This document shows, one piece after another, positions 1 through 8,458 of a stretch of 41,923 nt of DNA. Within the stretch, counting starts at the first letter, position 1. Each line of letters begins with the position of its first letter. The translations under genes were made by a program, and so were the position numbers. The notes beneath the pieces are model-generated. The model was given only the letters and a program-made list of their open reading frames with translations. It was not told the DNA's origin and did not search any database. Origin of the DNA: Marivirga lumbricoides (GTDB lineage: Bacteria > Bacteroidota > Bacteroidia > Cytophagales > Cyclobacteriaceae); the NCBI RefSeq assembly GCF_014636295.1, contig NZ_BMEC01000023.1, forward strand, positions 1 to 41,923, read 5' to 3'.

Positions 1-338
1 TTTTCCTGTACCAGTTGGCGGGGCAGATAGGTACCCATATCGTCTTCAAAAACAATGGTAACGACAGAGAGGCCGAACCTCGAAACAGAACGGATTTCAT
101 CTACTCCCGGCAGGTTGCCCATGGCCAACTCTACAGGGTAAGTAACAAACTGTTCGATATCCTCAGTGGCCAGGTTTTCTGATACAGTAATTACCTGCAC
201 TTGATTATTGGTAATGTCGGGTACAGAGCCCAGATTGACGGTGGACATGGAGTATATCCCGACCCCAATGAGCGCCAGCGTGAGCAGGCCAATAATAAGC
301 TTGTTTTTTATTGAAAACGAAATTATTTGATTAATCAT
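1..338 (-). CDS. CusA/CzcA-family heavy-metal RND efflux pump, N-terminus
   Basis: This is the first 112 residues of an inner-membrane proton-driven exporter of the heavy-metal-efflux RND family, which expels metal cations such as Cu, Ag, Co, Zn or Cd together with periplasmic adaptor and outer-membrane partners. The start MINQIISFSIKNK is followed by the first transmembrane helix (IIGLLTLALIGVGIYSM). The family segment with a VPDITNNQVQV stretch and the EDIEQFVTYPVE stretch, both typical of CzcA/CusA, comes next. The gene runs off the left edge with no stop. It follows the Cys-rich peptide and the Fur-family gene on the same strand, an arrangement common in Bacteroidota metal-resistance loci. 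The exact metal cannot be read from this part. Confidence 0.9.
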   Translation of the reverse strand, partial: MINQIISFSIKNKLIIGLLTLALIGVGIYSMSTVNLGSVPDITNNQVQVITVSENLATEDIEQFVTYPVELAMGNLPGVDEIRSVSRFGLSVVTIVFEDDMGTYLPRQLVQE

Positions 339-464
339 AGCTTTACTTTTATCAGGATCTCTTGATAAAGAAGTCCTGATGTTTATGACTTTTAAACATG
401 TTGATTTGGAAATACAAGCCGTACTGTTCTATTGGACAGTAGGCGTAGTGGTGGTTATTGAATA

Positions 465-496
465 TAACACATGTGACTTGAAAATCACATGTGTTA
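465..496. repeat. Perfect 12-bp inverted repeat upstream of the efflux pump
   Basis: TAACACATGTGA and TCACATGTGTTA are separated by eight bases. The dyad lies in the 187-bp gap between the Cys-rich peptide gene and the pump gene, 127 bp before the pump start. It could be an operator for the nearby Fur-family regulator, or an RNA hairpin that partly terminates transcription before the pump. No long T run follows on the minus strand, which makes a simple terminator less likely. The rest of the gap (339-464) holds a small second dyad (ATCAGGA at 351-357 with TCCTGAT at 374-380) and no gene. Confidence 0.6.
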
Positions 497-525
497 ATAC
501 CTTTGAATAAGTAAGCAATAACCTT

Positions 526-855
526 TTAGGAAAACTTTGGGGGATGCCAAACGGCATTTATTAAATTAAAAGAAATACCATTGTTGTAGTTTCTGGGCAA
601 CTTATTATTATCCGCAAATACCAGATTGATAATTACCCTATTGTTTCCAAAAGAGATTGCATGTACATGACTACATTGACAACCACAGAGTGGGGGGCAA
701 TTTTCGTTATCCTGATTTCCGCTCTCCTGCTGACTAGATTCTGTATTTGAGTAGTTGTAAACACCATCATACGAGTTACTACGACAAGCTCCCTCAATAG
801 GGACTGTGGAGAGCATCAGCGTAAACGTGGCGAATATCAAAGATAAATACTTCAT
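526..855 (-). CDS. Small Cys-rich secreted protein (DUF6660-like)
   Basis: This 109-residue protein starts with a signal peptide (MKYLSLIFATFTLMLSTVPIEGA). A Ser/Gln/Asn-rich linker follows, and then a metal-ligand-like cluster around residues 53-66, with four Cys and two His in CPPLCGCQCSHVH. The C-terminal half is a short beta-rich segment. Proteins of this layout are frequently found directly before CusA/CzcA pumps in Bacteroidota and are grouped, as I recall, in DUF6660. A periplasmic metal-binding or metal-sensing role is inferred from the Cys/His cluster and the neighbours. It lies 45 bp after the Fur-family gene and 187 bp before the pump, so co-expression is likely. Confidence 0.65.
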   Translation of the reverse strand: MKYLSLIFATFTLMLSTVPIEGACRSNSYDGVYNYSNTESSQQESGNQDNENCPPLCGCQCSHVHAISFGNNRVIINLVFADNNKLPRNYNNGISFNLINAVWHPPKFS

Positions 856-900
856 TGGTCACAAATATAAAGAAGTGATAGTGCAACCCGATTGCAAAGG

Positions 901-1311
901 TTATTGGTTACACTTATCGCATAATCCTTTAATGACCATGTTAGCTTGTGCCATTTTAAAATTATTTGGTAGATTGACTAAAGGAATAGGGTGGTCTAAA
1001 AGGCAAAAAGTCATTTCACATGAAGTGCAATAGAAATGATAATGAAGGTCTTCTGGATCGCAATTGCAGCCTTCTACACATACAGCATACTTGGTCATCC
1101 CTGAGCCATCTTCGATGCTATGGATCACCTTATGATCTTCAAAAGTTTTTAGTGTGCGAAAAATTGAACTTCTGTCTGTTTGATCGAGACCAACTTCAAT
1201 GTCTTTTAAAGACTGTGCTTTCTTTTGCTCTAATAGGTAGCGCAGTACTACTATCCTTACAGCAGTCGGCTTTACGTCCTTAATTTTAAATATTTCTTCT
1301 ATTCTGTCCAT
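901..1311 (-). CDS. Fur-family metal-responsive regulator (Zur/PerR-like)
   Basis: Fur-type repressor of about 136 residues. The N-terminal winged helix includes KPTAVRIVVLRYLLEQ and a recognition region DQTDRSSIFRTLKTFEDHKVI. The dimerization domain has the metal signature HYHFYCTSCEMTFC and a C-terminal CDKC pair, which together form the structural Cys4 zinc site of the family. The chosen ATG at 1311 overlaps the stop codon of the Argonaute gene by one base (TAATG), implying translational coupling. An in-frame ATG four codons upstream (1323) lies inside the Argonaute gene and is less likely. Given the downstream Cys-rich peptide and RND pump, it probably controls metal efflux. The coupling to a defence gene is unusual. 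Confidence 0.88.
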   Translation of the reverse strand: MDRIEEIFKIKDVKPTAVRIVVLRYLLEQKKAQSLKDIEVGLDQTDRSSIFRTLKTFEDHKVIHSIEDGSGMTKYAVCVEGCNCDPEDLHYHFYCTSCEMTFCLLDHPIPLVNLPNNFKMAQANMVIKGLCDKCNQ

Positions 1312-3410
1312 TATAAAAACCAAAGGTTGTCTTTTCCAAATTCAGGTATTTCATTGCCATCAAAATGAGGGAGCATTTCTGCGACCATTTCAGGGTATTT
1401 GATGGTAACTGGTAAGTTCTGTTGTCTTACTGATTTCCAGTACATACGGCTGAACTGATACACTTGATCGATAAGCTCTTTGACTGTTTTGTAATCATCC
1501 ACCAATTCAGGATTGGAGCAATTAATTTTGAGCTTTACCGGAAATGAAAAACCATCATTGAAATTGAACTCTGATGCGGAATACCTGGTATTATTGAAAA
1601 GCAAAAATCGATTGTAGCTCAATTTGATGAACGTACCGCTTACAGGCATCAAATCTTTCCAACCCATATCGAAGGCAACAATATCGGAGGATTCCGTTTT
1701 GTTGATTGCTACGATAAAGACGGGGATTTTCAGCTTTAATTCCTTCAATCCTTTTTCAATCGGCTCAACCTCATCTTTATTCATTTCCTTGTAGAAGTGG
1801 ATGATTAAGCGACTGATTTCTGAATTTACGCTGACATAATCCTTAACTGCTCTGAGAATGGAACCTGCCAACTCTTTTGTCTGGTCTTTCTGAAAGCATT
1901 CAAAGCGATTAAATTTTCCTGTATTAGAGAAGCTAAAAGCACTGCCAATATATTGAACGTCAATATCAGTATGTTTGAAAGCACCTACACCTACTACAAG
2001 TTCGTTTTTTGGTTTGGTGTTTAATCTCCAAGGAATGCCATTGAGCTTTGCGAGAATCGCAATAGCGATATTCGGAAGGCTATAGTGGTACTTGTTGTTG
2101 GTAATGACCTTTTCGGGATCAATGACCTGAGAAGATACCCCCTTTTTTAGAAGTAGCTCTTTTAGCTTATAGTAAACCAATCGCTGAGATTTGACAGGTA
2201 CATTCTTGCTTATTGGGCTTATGTATATTGCTAAATGCTGAATGTCCGGGTCAAAGTCTTTATCGTTGATTTGGTCGTAGAGTTCCGGCCAAGGATTCTC
2301 TCTGTTATTGAAATAGATTGCTAAGTTTTTGTCTGGATGATATGGTGTACTTATGAATTTGGTAAGGCCTTTGAATGTTGAGAAATCACCATTAAGGTAA
2401 CGATGAATAGTAGCAGCCACTTCTCTATCATCTTCATGAAGAATGAAAAAGAAATGGATTTTTACTGCTGGACTAAGCGCAAATGGCCCGTGTTTAGATA
2501 TTCCACTGAAAGGGACAACATGAAGATTTTGCTCACCAAAGATTAGTTTATTACTTGCCTTTTCTACTGAACCTATTCTTTTTTCATCTACCTCAATAAA
2601 GCCATTAGAAGTCAATGGAATAATTGCTTTGAACTCTGAAGTATTCAGGTATTGGCGGTAAAATTTATCTATTGCAGTTTTGAATTTTTTGTATTTGTTG
2701 GTTTTGTCGGGAGCCTCAGTGGACTGGTGCAGTGCATCACGGATTTCAAAATTCCATATCGGATAAACATGATCATACTGCCTTCTTGCCTCTTCTGGTA
2801 ATTCATCATAGTGGTAAAGGCATCTATCAAAAACAACCCAATTGAAAGCTTTCTGAGGTACTTCTTCAAATAAGGACGATACAGGAGTTTTAAAAATCTT
2901 AGACTTGCCTTCAAATGTCACAAGTAATTCAAGTTCCTTTGATACGGTTTTGAATTGGACTCTCAGCGTAAATTTATCGAAGGTTTTATAAAGCCCTTCT
3001 TTGTCTTGGTCATCACTTTTTAGCCAAACTTCTGTATCCCTCACAAAATTAGGCTTTACCAAACAGCCTTTTGATTTGAAGTGGTTATGGATTAACGAGT
3101 TATAATACCTTTTTAGAATACGTGAGGAGAAAGCCGAATCAGAAACTTGAACAGATTTTTCAATTCCTTCTTCGGTAGCGATTTTCTCATAGGTTGGTGT
3201 AGTTTGCTTAGTGACTGGAATGAAACCTCCGATTTCTTGGCAAAACGATGTGTAGTAATGCTCCTGCTCTCCATACTTATCAATGACCTCATCAGGAACC
3301 AATGATTTATGGATTCGTGTGGTTCCTTCTTGCTCCTTCTCGGAAAAATAGAAGGTGAGCGATTCGCTCGGGTGATTGAATGTTAGTATGTTGAAACAGT
3401 GTTTAGGCAT
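1311..3410 (-). CDS. Prokaryotic Argonaute (long pAgo), probably catalytically inactive
   Basis: This 699-residue protein is a long pAgo: N-terminal/PAZ-like region (about 1-380), MID (about 385-470) and PIWI (about 470-699). The MID 5'-phosphate pocket is complete, with Y413, K417, Q428 and K455 spaced 4, 11 and 27 apart, close to the classic YKQK spacing. In PIWI the positions that normally carry catalytic acids are changed: GVG (G476) replaces GiD, and HFY (Y540) replaces the HRD-type motif. The C-terminal KYPEMVAEM block and terminal WFL are typical pAgo endings. It should therefore bind guide and target but not cut. It starts six bases after rhuM and overlaps the Fur gene by one base, at the end of a type I restriction operon. 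No dedicated nuclease effector is adjacent. Long-B-type function is an inference. Confidence 0.88.
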   Translation of the reverse strand: MPKHCFNILTFNHPSESLTFYFSEKEQEGTTRIHKSLVPDEVIDKYGEQEHYYTSFCQEIGGFIPVTKQTTPTYEKIATEEGIEKSVQVSDSAFSSRILKRYYNSLIHNHFKSKGCLVKPNFVRDTEVWLKSDDQDKEGLYKTFDKFTLRVQFKTVSKELELLVTFEGKSKIFKTPVSSLFEEVPQKAFNWVVFDRCLYHYDELPEEARRQYDHVYPIWNFEIRDALHQSTEAPDKTNKYKKFKTAIDKFYRQYLNTSEFKAIIPLTSNGFIEVDEKRIGSVEKASNKLIFGEQNLHVVPFSGISKHGPFALSPAVKIHFFFILHEDDREVAATIHRYLNGDFSTFKGLTKFISTPYHPDKNLAIYFNNRENPWPELYDQINDKDFDPDIQHLAIYISPISKNVPVKSQRLVYYKLKELLLKKGVSSQVIDPEKVITNNKYHYSLPNIAIAILAKLNGIPWRLNTKPKNELVVGVGAFKHTDIDVQYIGSAFSFSNTGKFNRFECFQKDQTKELAGSILRAVKDYVSVNSEISRLIIHFYKEMNKDEVEPIEKGLKELKLKIPVFIVAINKTESSDIVAFDMGWKDLMPVSGTFIKLSYNRFLLFNNTRYSASEFNFNDGFSFPVKLKINCSNPELVDDYKTVKELIDQVYQFSRMYWKSVRQQNLPVTIKYPEMVAEMLPHFDGNEIPEFGKDNLWFL

Positions 3411-3416
3411 TTTACA

Positions 3417-4460
3417 TCATTTTTTGTTTTTCCCCTTTTTAGTAATTCGCTTTACTTCCTTATCAAAGTCGGATTCAAAATTCTTGTCCTGAACTACTCT
3501 GAATTTATTATATTCCTTTTCAGCTAATTGCTTGGCAATAGTGGCTGAAATTTTACCTGCGTCTTTTAATACATTATACTCATTGAATTGAAGGAATGCA
3601 TCTAAACGAGCTACCCAATCTGTCATTTTCATTGGAACTTGCCGTTCAGCTTGTAGCTCGGCAAAGTCCAGATACATGGTCACTATTCGGTTGAGGTCCC
3701 GGATCTCTTTTTCATTCAGGTAGTTTTTAGCTACCGAAACATCTGTTTTTAGGATTTTACCTTGGGGGGCATTTTTCCATGTAGTTAAACCCATAAAAGG
3801 TTTAGCTGCATTGGCTCTTTCTTTGATAATTTCGGCTGCTGTATGGCCAGTAATAGCCCAATGGAGTTTGTTTTGTACAGTTTTGTAAAAAATTTGTGTT
3901 ATCTCAGCTTTGGGATCATAGTCTATGCTGCATTGCGCATAGATGTCGGTTATTTTCTGGTAGAAGCGTCTTTCACTGGCTCGTATCTCTCTGATACGTT
4001 CCAGTAATTCATCAAAGTAATCTTTGCCAAAGAGTGCAGAACCTTGCTTTAGGCGTTGGTCGTCCATAGCAAAGCCTTTGATAATGTATTCCCGCAATAC
4101 TTTAGTAGCCCAGATACGGAACTGTGTACCCCGTTGCGATTTGACCCGATAGCCAACTGAAATAATGACGTCCAGATTGTAATACTTAACCGTATTTTCC
4201 TGTGTTTTACCTTCAATGGCTCCATGAGGACTGGTAGTTCGGAAATCCCGAACAACCACTTCTTCGTTTAATTCTCCCTCTTCAAATACATTTTTGATGT
4301 GCTCTGATATGGTGGACTTTGCTTTTTCAAACAACTCCTGCATACCCTTTTGGGTGAGCCATACTGTTTCATCATGCAGCAATACATCTACCTTTATATC
4401 TCCACTTTGGGAAACGTAGAGCAAAAATTCGCTTTGATTCGGTGTAAGACTGTTTTCCAT
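3417..4460 (-). CDS. RhuM-family protein
   Basis: This 347-residue protein belongs to the RhuM family, named from a Salmonella pathogenicity-island gene and often found inside type I restriction loci. The N-terminal half holds a DNA-binding-like region (ETVWLTQKGMQELFEKAKSTISEHIKNV) followed by the conserved YNLDVIISVGYRVKSQRGTQFRIWATKVLREY block around residues 90-125. The C-terminal half is helical. The ATG overlaps the hsdR stop codon by one base (TAATG), so translation is coupled to hsdR. Its biochemical role is unknown. The position between hsdR and the Argonaute suggests it belongs to the same defence unit. Confidence 0.88.
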   Translation of the reverse strand: MENSLTPNQSEFLLYVSQSGDIKVDVLLHDETVWLTQKGMQELFEKAKSTISEHIKNVFEEGELNEEVVVRDFRTTSPHGAIEGKTQENTVKYYNLDVIISVGYRVKSQRGTQFRIWATKVLREYIIKGFAMDDQRLKQGSALFGKDYFDELLERIREIRASERRFYQKITDIYAQCSIDYDPKAEITQIFYKTVQNKLHWAITGHTAAEIIKERANAAKPFMGLTTWKNAPQGKILKTDVSVAKNYLNEKEIRDLNRIVTMYLDFAELQAERQVPMKMTDWVARLDAFLQFNEYNVLKDAGKISATIAKQLAEKEYNKFRVVQDKNFESDFDKEVKRITKKGKNKK

Positions 4461-7400
4461 TAATGCTTATTTTTTTCATAATCTGATTCCGGTTCTGCTG
4501 CCATTCCCAAGATTGGGTCGGTGGTCGAAGGCTTATACAGCGTTCGCTCGAAATCATCACATATTTGATTCATGTTGTCTTTCGTTTCACGAATGAAGAA
4601 ATCGCCCAGGTCTTTGTTCTTAATGGTGAACTTGCGGTACAGTTTTGTGAAGTCTGAATAGATTTCATCCTGCGAAAAGGCAGAGCCATCATCATTGATT
4701 TTGGCAATTAAACGCTGACCTGTTTCATCCTGCTTAATAAACTCAAACAGGGAGGTTATTTTCTTCTCAAAGTCTGCGATTAGTTCGGCAATGGCTTCTT
4801 CTTCCTGATTGCGTTTTTCAATGACTTTAAGAATGTTGTATTTGTACTTGTTGGGCTGACCCGGATTAGTAGGACTTGGATTCTTGGGCTTGTTGCCTTT
4901 ATCCTTTGGCTCTTTGGGTGCAACGATACCGATGCGGTTATCGAAATAGATTTCAACATCATCAATAATCTCAACCTGCTTGTTGATTTGATTATAGAGC
5001 ATGTTGTATTTACGCCAAAAGTCCAGCAATAACTTCTCGCTATACTTAGGGTCTAAGTCGATGACAAACTCAATGAGGTTGAGGATTTTGAAATAGCCCA
5101 ATACCTTTTCCTTGAGCTTTTTGGATTCGTCTTTTTGATTGCGTATGTATTCATCCAGTGCATCTTCAAGCGCTACAATACTGGAAATATCCGGGTTGGT
5201 TGTGTGATATTCCTTGAACTTTGGAAAATGGGTTTTGAATACGGAATGTGTGTTCAGCTCCTTATACAAGTCAGCCAACTTTTCTTCATCACCCAATGGA
5301 TTAAAATCAGATACTACTACATTGCTGAAATGCTCAAAGGCTGCTTTGATATTTTTTACATTGACATTCTTGTAAGAGAAGTCAATAATCTTGCAGTCAT
5401 TCTTGTACTTGGTGGTTCTGTTTACCCTTGATATGGTTTGAATAGCATTGATACCCCTGATTTCTTTATCCAAAAAGAGGGTATGCAATTTCGGTTCATC
5501 AAATCCTGTTTGCAGCTTATCAACTACGATGATTAAGCCGTTCTTTTTGATAGCGAAGTTTTGAAGGACTTTTTCTTCACTCAAACCACCATTTAGGCCG
5601 CTTGCGCTTCTGTGTTCTTGACTGTCTGAATAAACAATATAGATGGGTGCTTCCTCAAAACGTTCGTATTTCTTCTCTTTTACAAGCTCCGCATAATACT
5701 TATCAATAAATCCTTTGTATTTGATAGCTGCCGGGATGGATGAAACCGCCAACATTGCTTTGGCTGAACCTCTGATATTGTGGTAAACGGAACTTACCAA
5801 GCGTTCTACAATGAACTTGGATATGGCTTCAATACGCTGTGTATTGAGATAGATTTTCTTTTTACGAATGGCATATTTCTTTCCGTATTCATCTATACCC
5901 GTGTCGGTATCATCCGGTATTTCCTCAAAGCCGTAACCCAAATCACCTTCAAATCCTTCCAGTTCATTGTCGGGTATCTCGAAATACATCTTTGCCGAAA
6001 CAGGCACTATGCCTTTGATAGGGTTCAGGATATAGCCGTCCTCAATAGCTTCCCGCATGGTGTAGCTATCGAACGGAATCCAGATTTTCTCTGATTCCGC
6101 ATATTTATTGAACTCTCCGAATCGGGCTAAGGTGTGGTCACTTGGAGTTGCTGTAAAACCTACGATGAGGTTCTTTTTGGTTTGCTGCTGTTGATACTCT
6201 TTACTTTGGTCGAAGCTGCTTTGCAGCTCGTCAAATACGCTTATCATTTCTTCATGCTGCACACCGCTGTTGCTTCTGTGGATTTCATCAATCAGAAATG
6301 CAATTCTCATTTTGGATAGCTTCTTCACTACTGAAGCATCCAGAATATTATCTACCGAGGTGAACTTTTGCAGGTTGACAACTACTATGCGTTTGTCGCT
6401 GCTGAGGGCAGTGATGAAACTTTTCTTGTCGGTGGCTTCAATGAACATTCCCTTTTGAATATTCATGTTGTGCAGTTTGGAATCCAACTGGTCACGAAGC
6501 TGCAACCTGTCCACTACCAACATCACTTTGTCATAGACATACCCACCCTCTTTGCGAAGGTCTTTGAGTTGGAGTGCTGTCCAGCCAATGATGTTACTTT
6601 TCCCGAATCCTGCTGCGTACTGCATCAGGAGGGAATACACGGTTTTATTGTTTTGGTATTTCTGGCGTTTGGCAACCAGTTCTTTTATCTGTCCTTCGCC
6701 TATACCTTTGGCTCTTAATTCTGTTTCCAGTTTTTTGATGAAGTAGTCAGGTTCATCTTCATGCTCCAGAAACTCATTGATTTTGGCAAGGATTTTATCT
6801 GTACCGAATTTCTGCTTTGGTCTTGGACTTATCAGCCTACCATCATTATGCTTGTACTCTTTTGTTTTGCTGCCTTCCTTTTTGATAAGCTCACGTTCAA
6901 TGAAGTTGTAGTAGAGGATTTCTTTCTCTACCATCTTCTTATCGTACAGGGCTTTGAAAACCTCTTCAAAGCGTTCTGTTTTAGAACCTTCACGGTTTTT
7001 GAGTGGGTAAGGCTTAAAATCCTTCAACACTTTCTTTTCGTACTGTTCAAAATCATAGCTGCCATTCAATACCGTGTTTTTGATTTCATCAAAGTGTTTT
7101 GAAATATTGCGGATGACATAGGTTTCGGCAATATCCGTAGAGGTAATATGAATGGCCTTCTCATAGATTTTCAGAAAGTCTTTTCGGATGGTTTGCGACA
7201 GGTCGTTTTTATCGGCAATGGTGAGGTATTCCTGAACGGCACTGAGGTAGTCTTTCACTACTTTCATTCGTCCGTTCTTCATGGAAGTCTGGTTGTTCCA
7301 ATTGCTTTTGAGTTCGCTATATCCTAAGAAGATACCATTGAGGAAAAAGGACAAATCAGGACGGAAAGAGAAATACTGCTTGCCTTCATACTTGAAAGAA

Positions 7401-7798
7401 TACGGAAGCTCCTGAACTACCGAAAAGATATTCTGCTCAAACAACTTGTCTTCCTCAAACTCGCTACCGCTTGGATAGAACAAATGCAGCTTAACGCCTT
7501 CAAAGGTTACTGACTTATTGGTATTGATGAAAACAGCCATGTTCATGGATGATTTTATCTTCTCGTCCAGGAACAGTGTAAAAGCGTTTAGGAGGTCTTT
7601 TTCGCTCGGGAACTTCTTGAGCAATTTTTTGTAGTTGCCCTTATTCAGTTCGGTTTCTGAAATGAAATGCTTCAAATCCTCAATAATGAAGAATTGAGGT
7701 GAAACGGTGTTTGCCTTGGCTTCCTTGTAGCGAAGGCCATCAGGCCGCTCGCAAAGGAAGTTAATGAGGTATTTATCTTGTAAGTCTAACTCTTTCAT
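4460..7798 (-). CDS. hsdR: Type I restriction enzyme R subunit
   Basis: HsdR is the motor and nuclease subunit that, with M2S, translocates unmodified DNA and cuts it. It has 1112 residues, normal for the family. The N-terminal PD-(D/E)xK nuclease shows D148 and E162-x-K164 (RPDLS and YSELK). The helicase core has a Walker A variant AAGFGKS (395-401), DEIH Walker B (504-507) and the GFTATP motif. A second RecA domain carries the GFDEPKLHTLFLDK and QTISRVNR motifs. A Pro/Lys/Asn-rich linker precedes the helical C-terminus. It is separated from the upstream RNase gene by 150 bp and overlaps rhuM by one base. All catalytic motifs appear intact. Confidence 0.95.
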   Translation of the reverse strand: MKELDLQDKYLINFLCERPDGLRYKEAKANTVSPQFFIIEDLKHFISETELNKGNYKKLLKKFPSEKDLLNAFTLFLDEKIKSSMNMAVFINTNKSVTFEGVKLHLFYPSGSEFEEDKLFEQNIFSVVQELPYSFKYEGKQYFSFRPDLSFFLNGIFLGYSELKSNWNNQTSMKNGRMKVVKDYLSAVQEYLTIADKNDLSQTIRKDFLKIYEKAIHITSTDIAETYVIRNISKHFDEIKNTVLNGSYDFEQYEKKVLKDFKPYPLKNREGSKTERFEEVFKALYDKKMVEKEILYYNFIERELIKKEGSKTKEYKHNDGRLISPRPKQKFGTDKILAKINEFLEHEDEPDYFIKKLETELRAKGIGEGQIKELVAKRQKYQNNKTVYSLLMQYAAGFGKSNIIGWTALQLKDLRKEGGYVYDKVMLVVDRLQLRDQLDSKLHNMNIQKGMFIEATDKKSFITALSSDKRIVVVNLQKFTSVDNILDASVVKKLSKMRIAFLIDEIHRSNSGVQHEEMISVFDELQSSFDQSKEYQQQQTKKNLIVGFTATPSDHTLARFGEFNKYAESEKIWIPFDSYTMREAIEDGYILNPIKGIVPVSAKMYFEIPDNELEGFEGDLGYGFEEIPDDTDTGIDEYGKKYAIRKKKIYLNTQRIEAISKFIVERLVSSVYHNIRGSAKAMLAVSSIPAAIKYKGFIDKYYAELVKEKKYERFEEAPIYIVYSDSQEHRSASGLNGGLSEEKVLQNFAIKKNGLIIVVDKLQTGFDEPKLHTLFLDKEIRGINAIQTISRVNRTTKYKNDCKIIDFSYKNVNVKNIKAAFEHFSNVVVSDFNPLGDEEKLADLYKELNTHSVFKTHFPKFKEYHTTNPDISSIVALEDALDEYIRNQKDESKKLKEKVLGYFKILNLIEFVIDLDPKYSEKLLLDFWRKYNMLYNQINKQVEIIDDVEIYFDNRIGIVAPKEPKDKGNKPKNPSPTNPGQPNKYKYNILKVIEKRNQEEEAIAELIADFEKKITSLFEFIKQDETGQRLIAKINDDGSAFSQDEIYSDFTKLYRKFTIKNKDLGDFFIRETKDNMNQICDDFERTLYKPSTTDPILGMAAEPESDYEKNKH

Positions 7799-7843
7799 AC
7801 TACTTGCGTTGTGTGGGAGGGTGCATGAAAATGAACCTTAGGC

Positions 7844-7874
7844 TTGGAAAATCCGTTTTCATTGCATACATTTG
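7844..7874 (+). promoter_or_regulatory. Bacteroidota-type promoter opposing the defence operon
   Basis: TTG (7844-7846), a 20-base spacer and TACATTTG (7867-7874) match the Bacteroidota consensus TTG-N19/21-TAnnTTTG exactly. It points to the right, against every gene here, from the 150-bp gap between the RNase gene and hsdR. A start near 7881 would give an RNA that meets the hairpin at 7912-7942 and, if it reads on, becomes antisense to the RNase gene. No convincing open frame follows. Activity is inferred from consensus only. Confidence 0.4.
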
Positions 7875-7911
7875 CAGCGAGTTCATCTTTCATTCGAAAG
7901 AAGGAAATCGG

Positions 7912-7948
7912 AAAACGCAAGCCAAGAAGCTCTGCGTTTTTTGCTTTT
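7912..7948. terminator. Hairpin terminator between RNase gene and hsdR
   Basis: AAAACGCA (7912-7919) pairs with TGCGTTTT (7933-7940) around a 13-base loop that can form a further AGC/GCT pairing. On the plus strand it is followed by a T-rich tract, so it would end transcripts from the promoter at 7844. On the minus strand the tail is weaker, so it may partly separate hsdM-S-RNase transcription from hsdR. Confidence 0.5.
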
Positions 7949-8455
7949 TTAGTGTATCTCATTCAGCCTCCTCTTATATTTTTTCAAAATTTTATCCCTT
8001 TGTGAATCCTTCCCCTGCAAATGGTAGGCAGTAAGGAGGAAATAGACGTTTTGGGCAGGTTTTGGTTCTAAAACCACCACGTATTTTTCCGGTATGTCAT
8101 AGATATAAGTCCTGATTCCTTCCGGCTCTTTTACAGAAAAATGGAGCATATCTTCCTGCTTGCGGCAGTCTATATGAAAACGTACCCAATGAAGCCGTAG
8201 GCTTCTATGTATGTCAAATTCCCTTGCCCGTGTTGCCTTGTCCACTATCACGGTAGTGAGGTGGGTGAACAAGGTGGCCATTTCTATTGCCCCATCCTGA
8301 GGAGTAGGGGTAATTTGAATATTGCGAAACCGCAGGTTGGGATTGTTGGTAAAGTCACGGTCGAAAATGCCCATGAGCGACTGCCTCCTCTGGTGTTCAT
8401 TGAACCCTGCCAGTTCCAATAATTGATTGTATGTCTTTAACAGATTAAATGGCAT
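7949..8455 (-). CDS. BECR-fold RNase-like protein (phage-barnase-EndoU-colicin-like)
   Basis: This 168-residue protein resembles the small BECR (Barnase-EndoU-ColicinE5/D-RelE) nucleases found in phages and toxin systems. The C-terminal half shows the family order: THLTTVIVDKATRAREFD helix, RLHWVRFHI strand (residues 87-95), YIYDIPEKYVVVLEP (117-131) and YFLLTAYHL (138-146), ending in a basic KKYKRRL tail. The first 75 residues are not assigned. It lies three bases after the DUF3800 gene and upstream of hsdR. By analogy with PrrC, an anticodon nuclease encoded within an hsd locus, it could be an RNA-cutting suicide effector kept in check by the restriction complex or by DUF3800. That is inference, and catalytic residues are not proven. 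Confidence 0.6.
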   Translation of the reverse strand: MPFNLLKTYNQLLELAGFNEHQRRQSLMGIFDRDFTNNPNLRFRNIQITPTPQDGAIEMATLFTHLTTVIVDKATRAREFDIHRSLRLHWVRFHIDCRKQEDMLHFSVKEPEGIRTYIYDIPEKYVVVLEPKPAQNVYFLLTAYHLQGKDSQRDKILKKYKRRLNEIH

Positions 8456-8458
8456 GGC

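Noticed and set aside
5135-7102. Several long open frames on the plus strand opposite hsdR
   Set aside because: They lie wholly inside the intact hsdR gene, have no family resemblance and follow from its codon pattern.
7804-8034. 76-codon plus-strand frame after the opposing promoter
   Set aside because: It begins before the predicted transcript start, runs through the hairpin and into the antisense of the RNase gene, and has no protein-like features.
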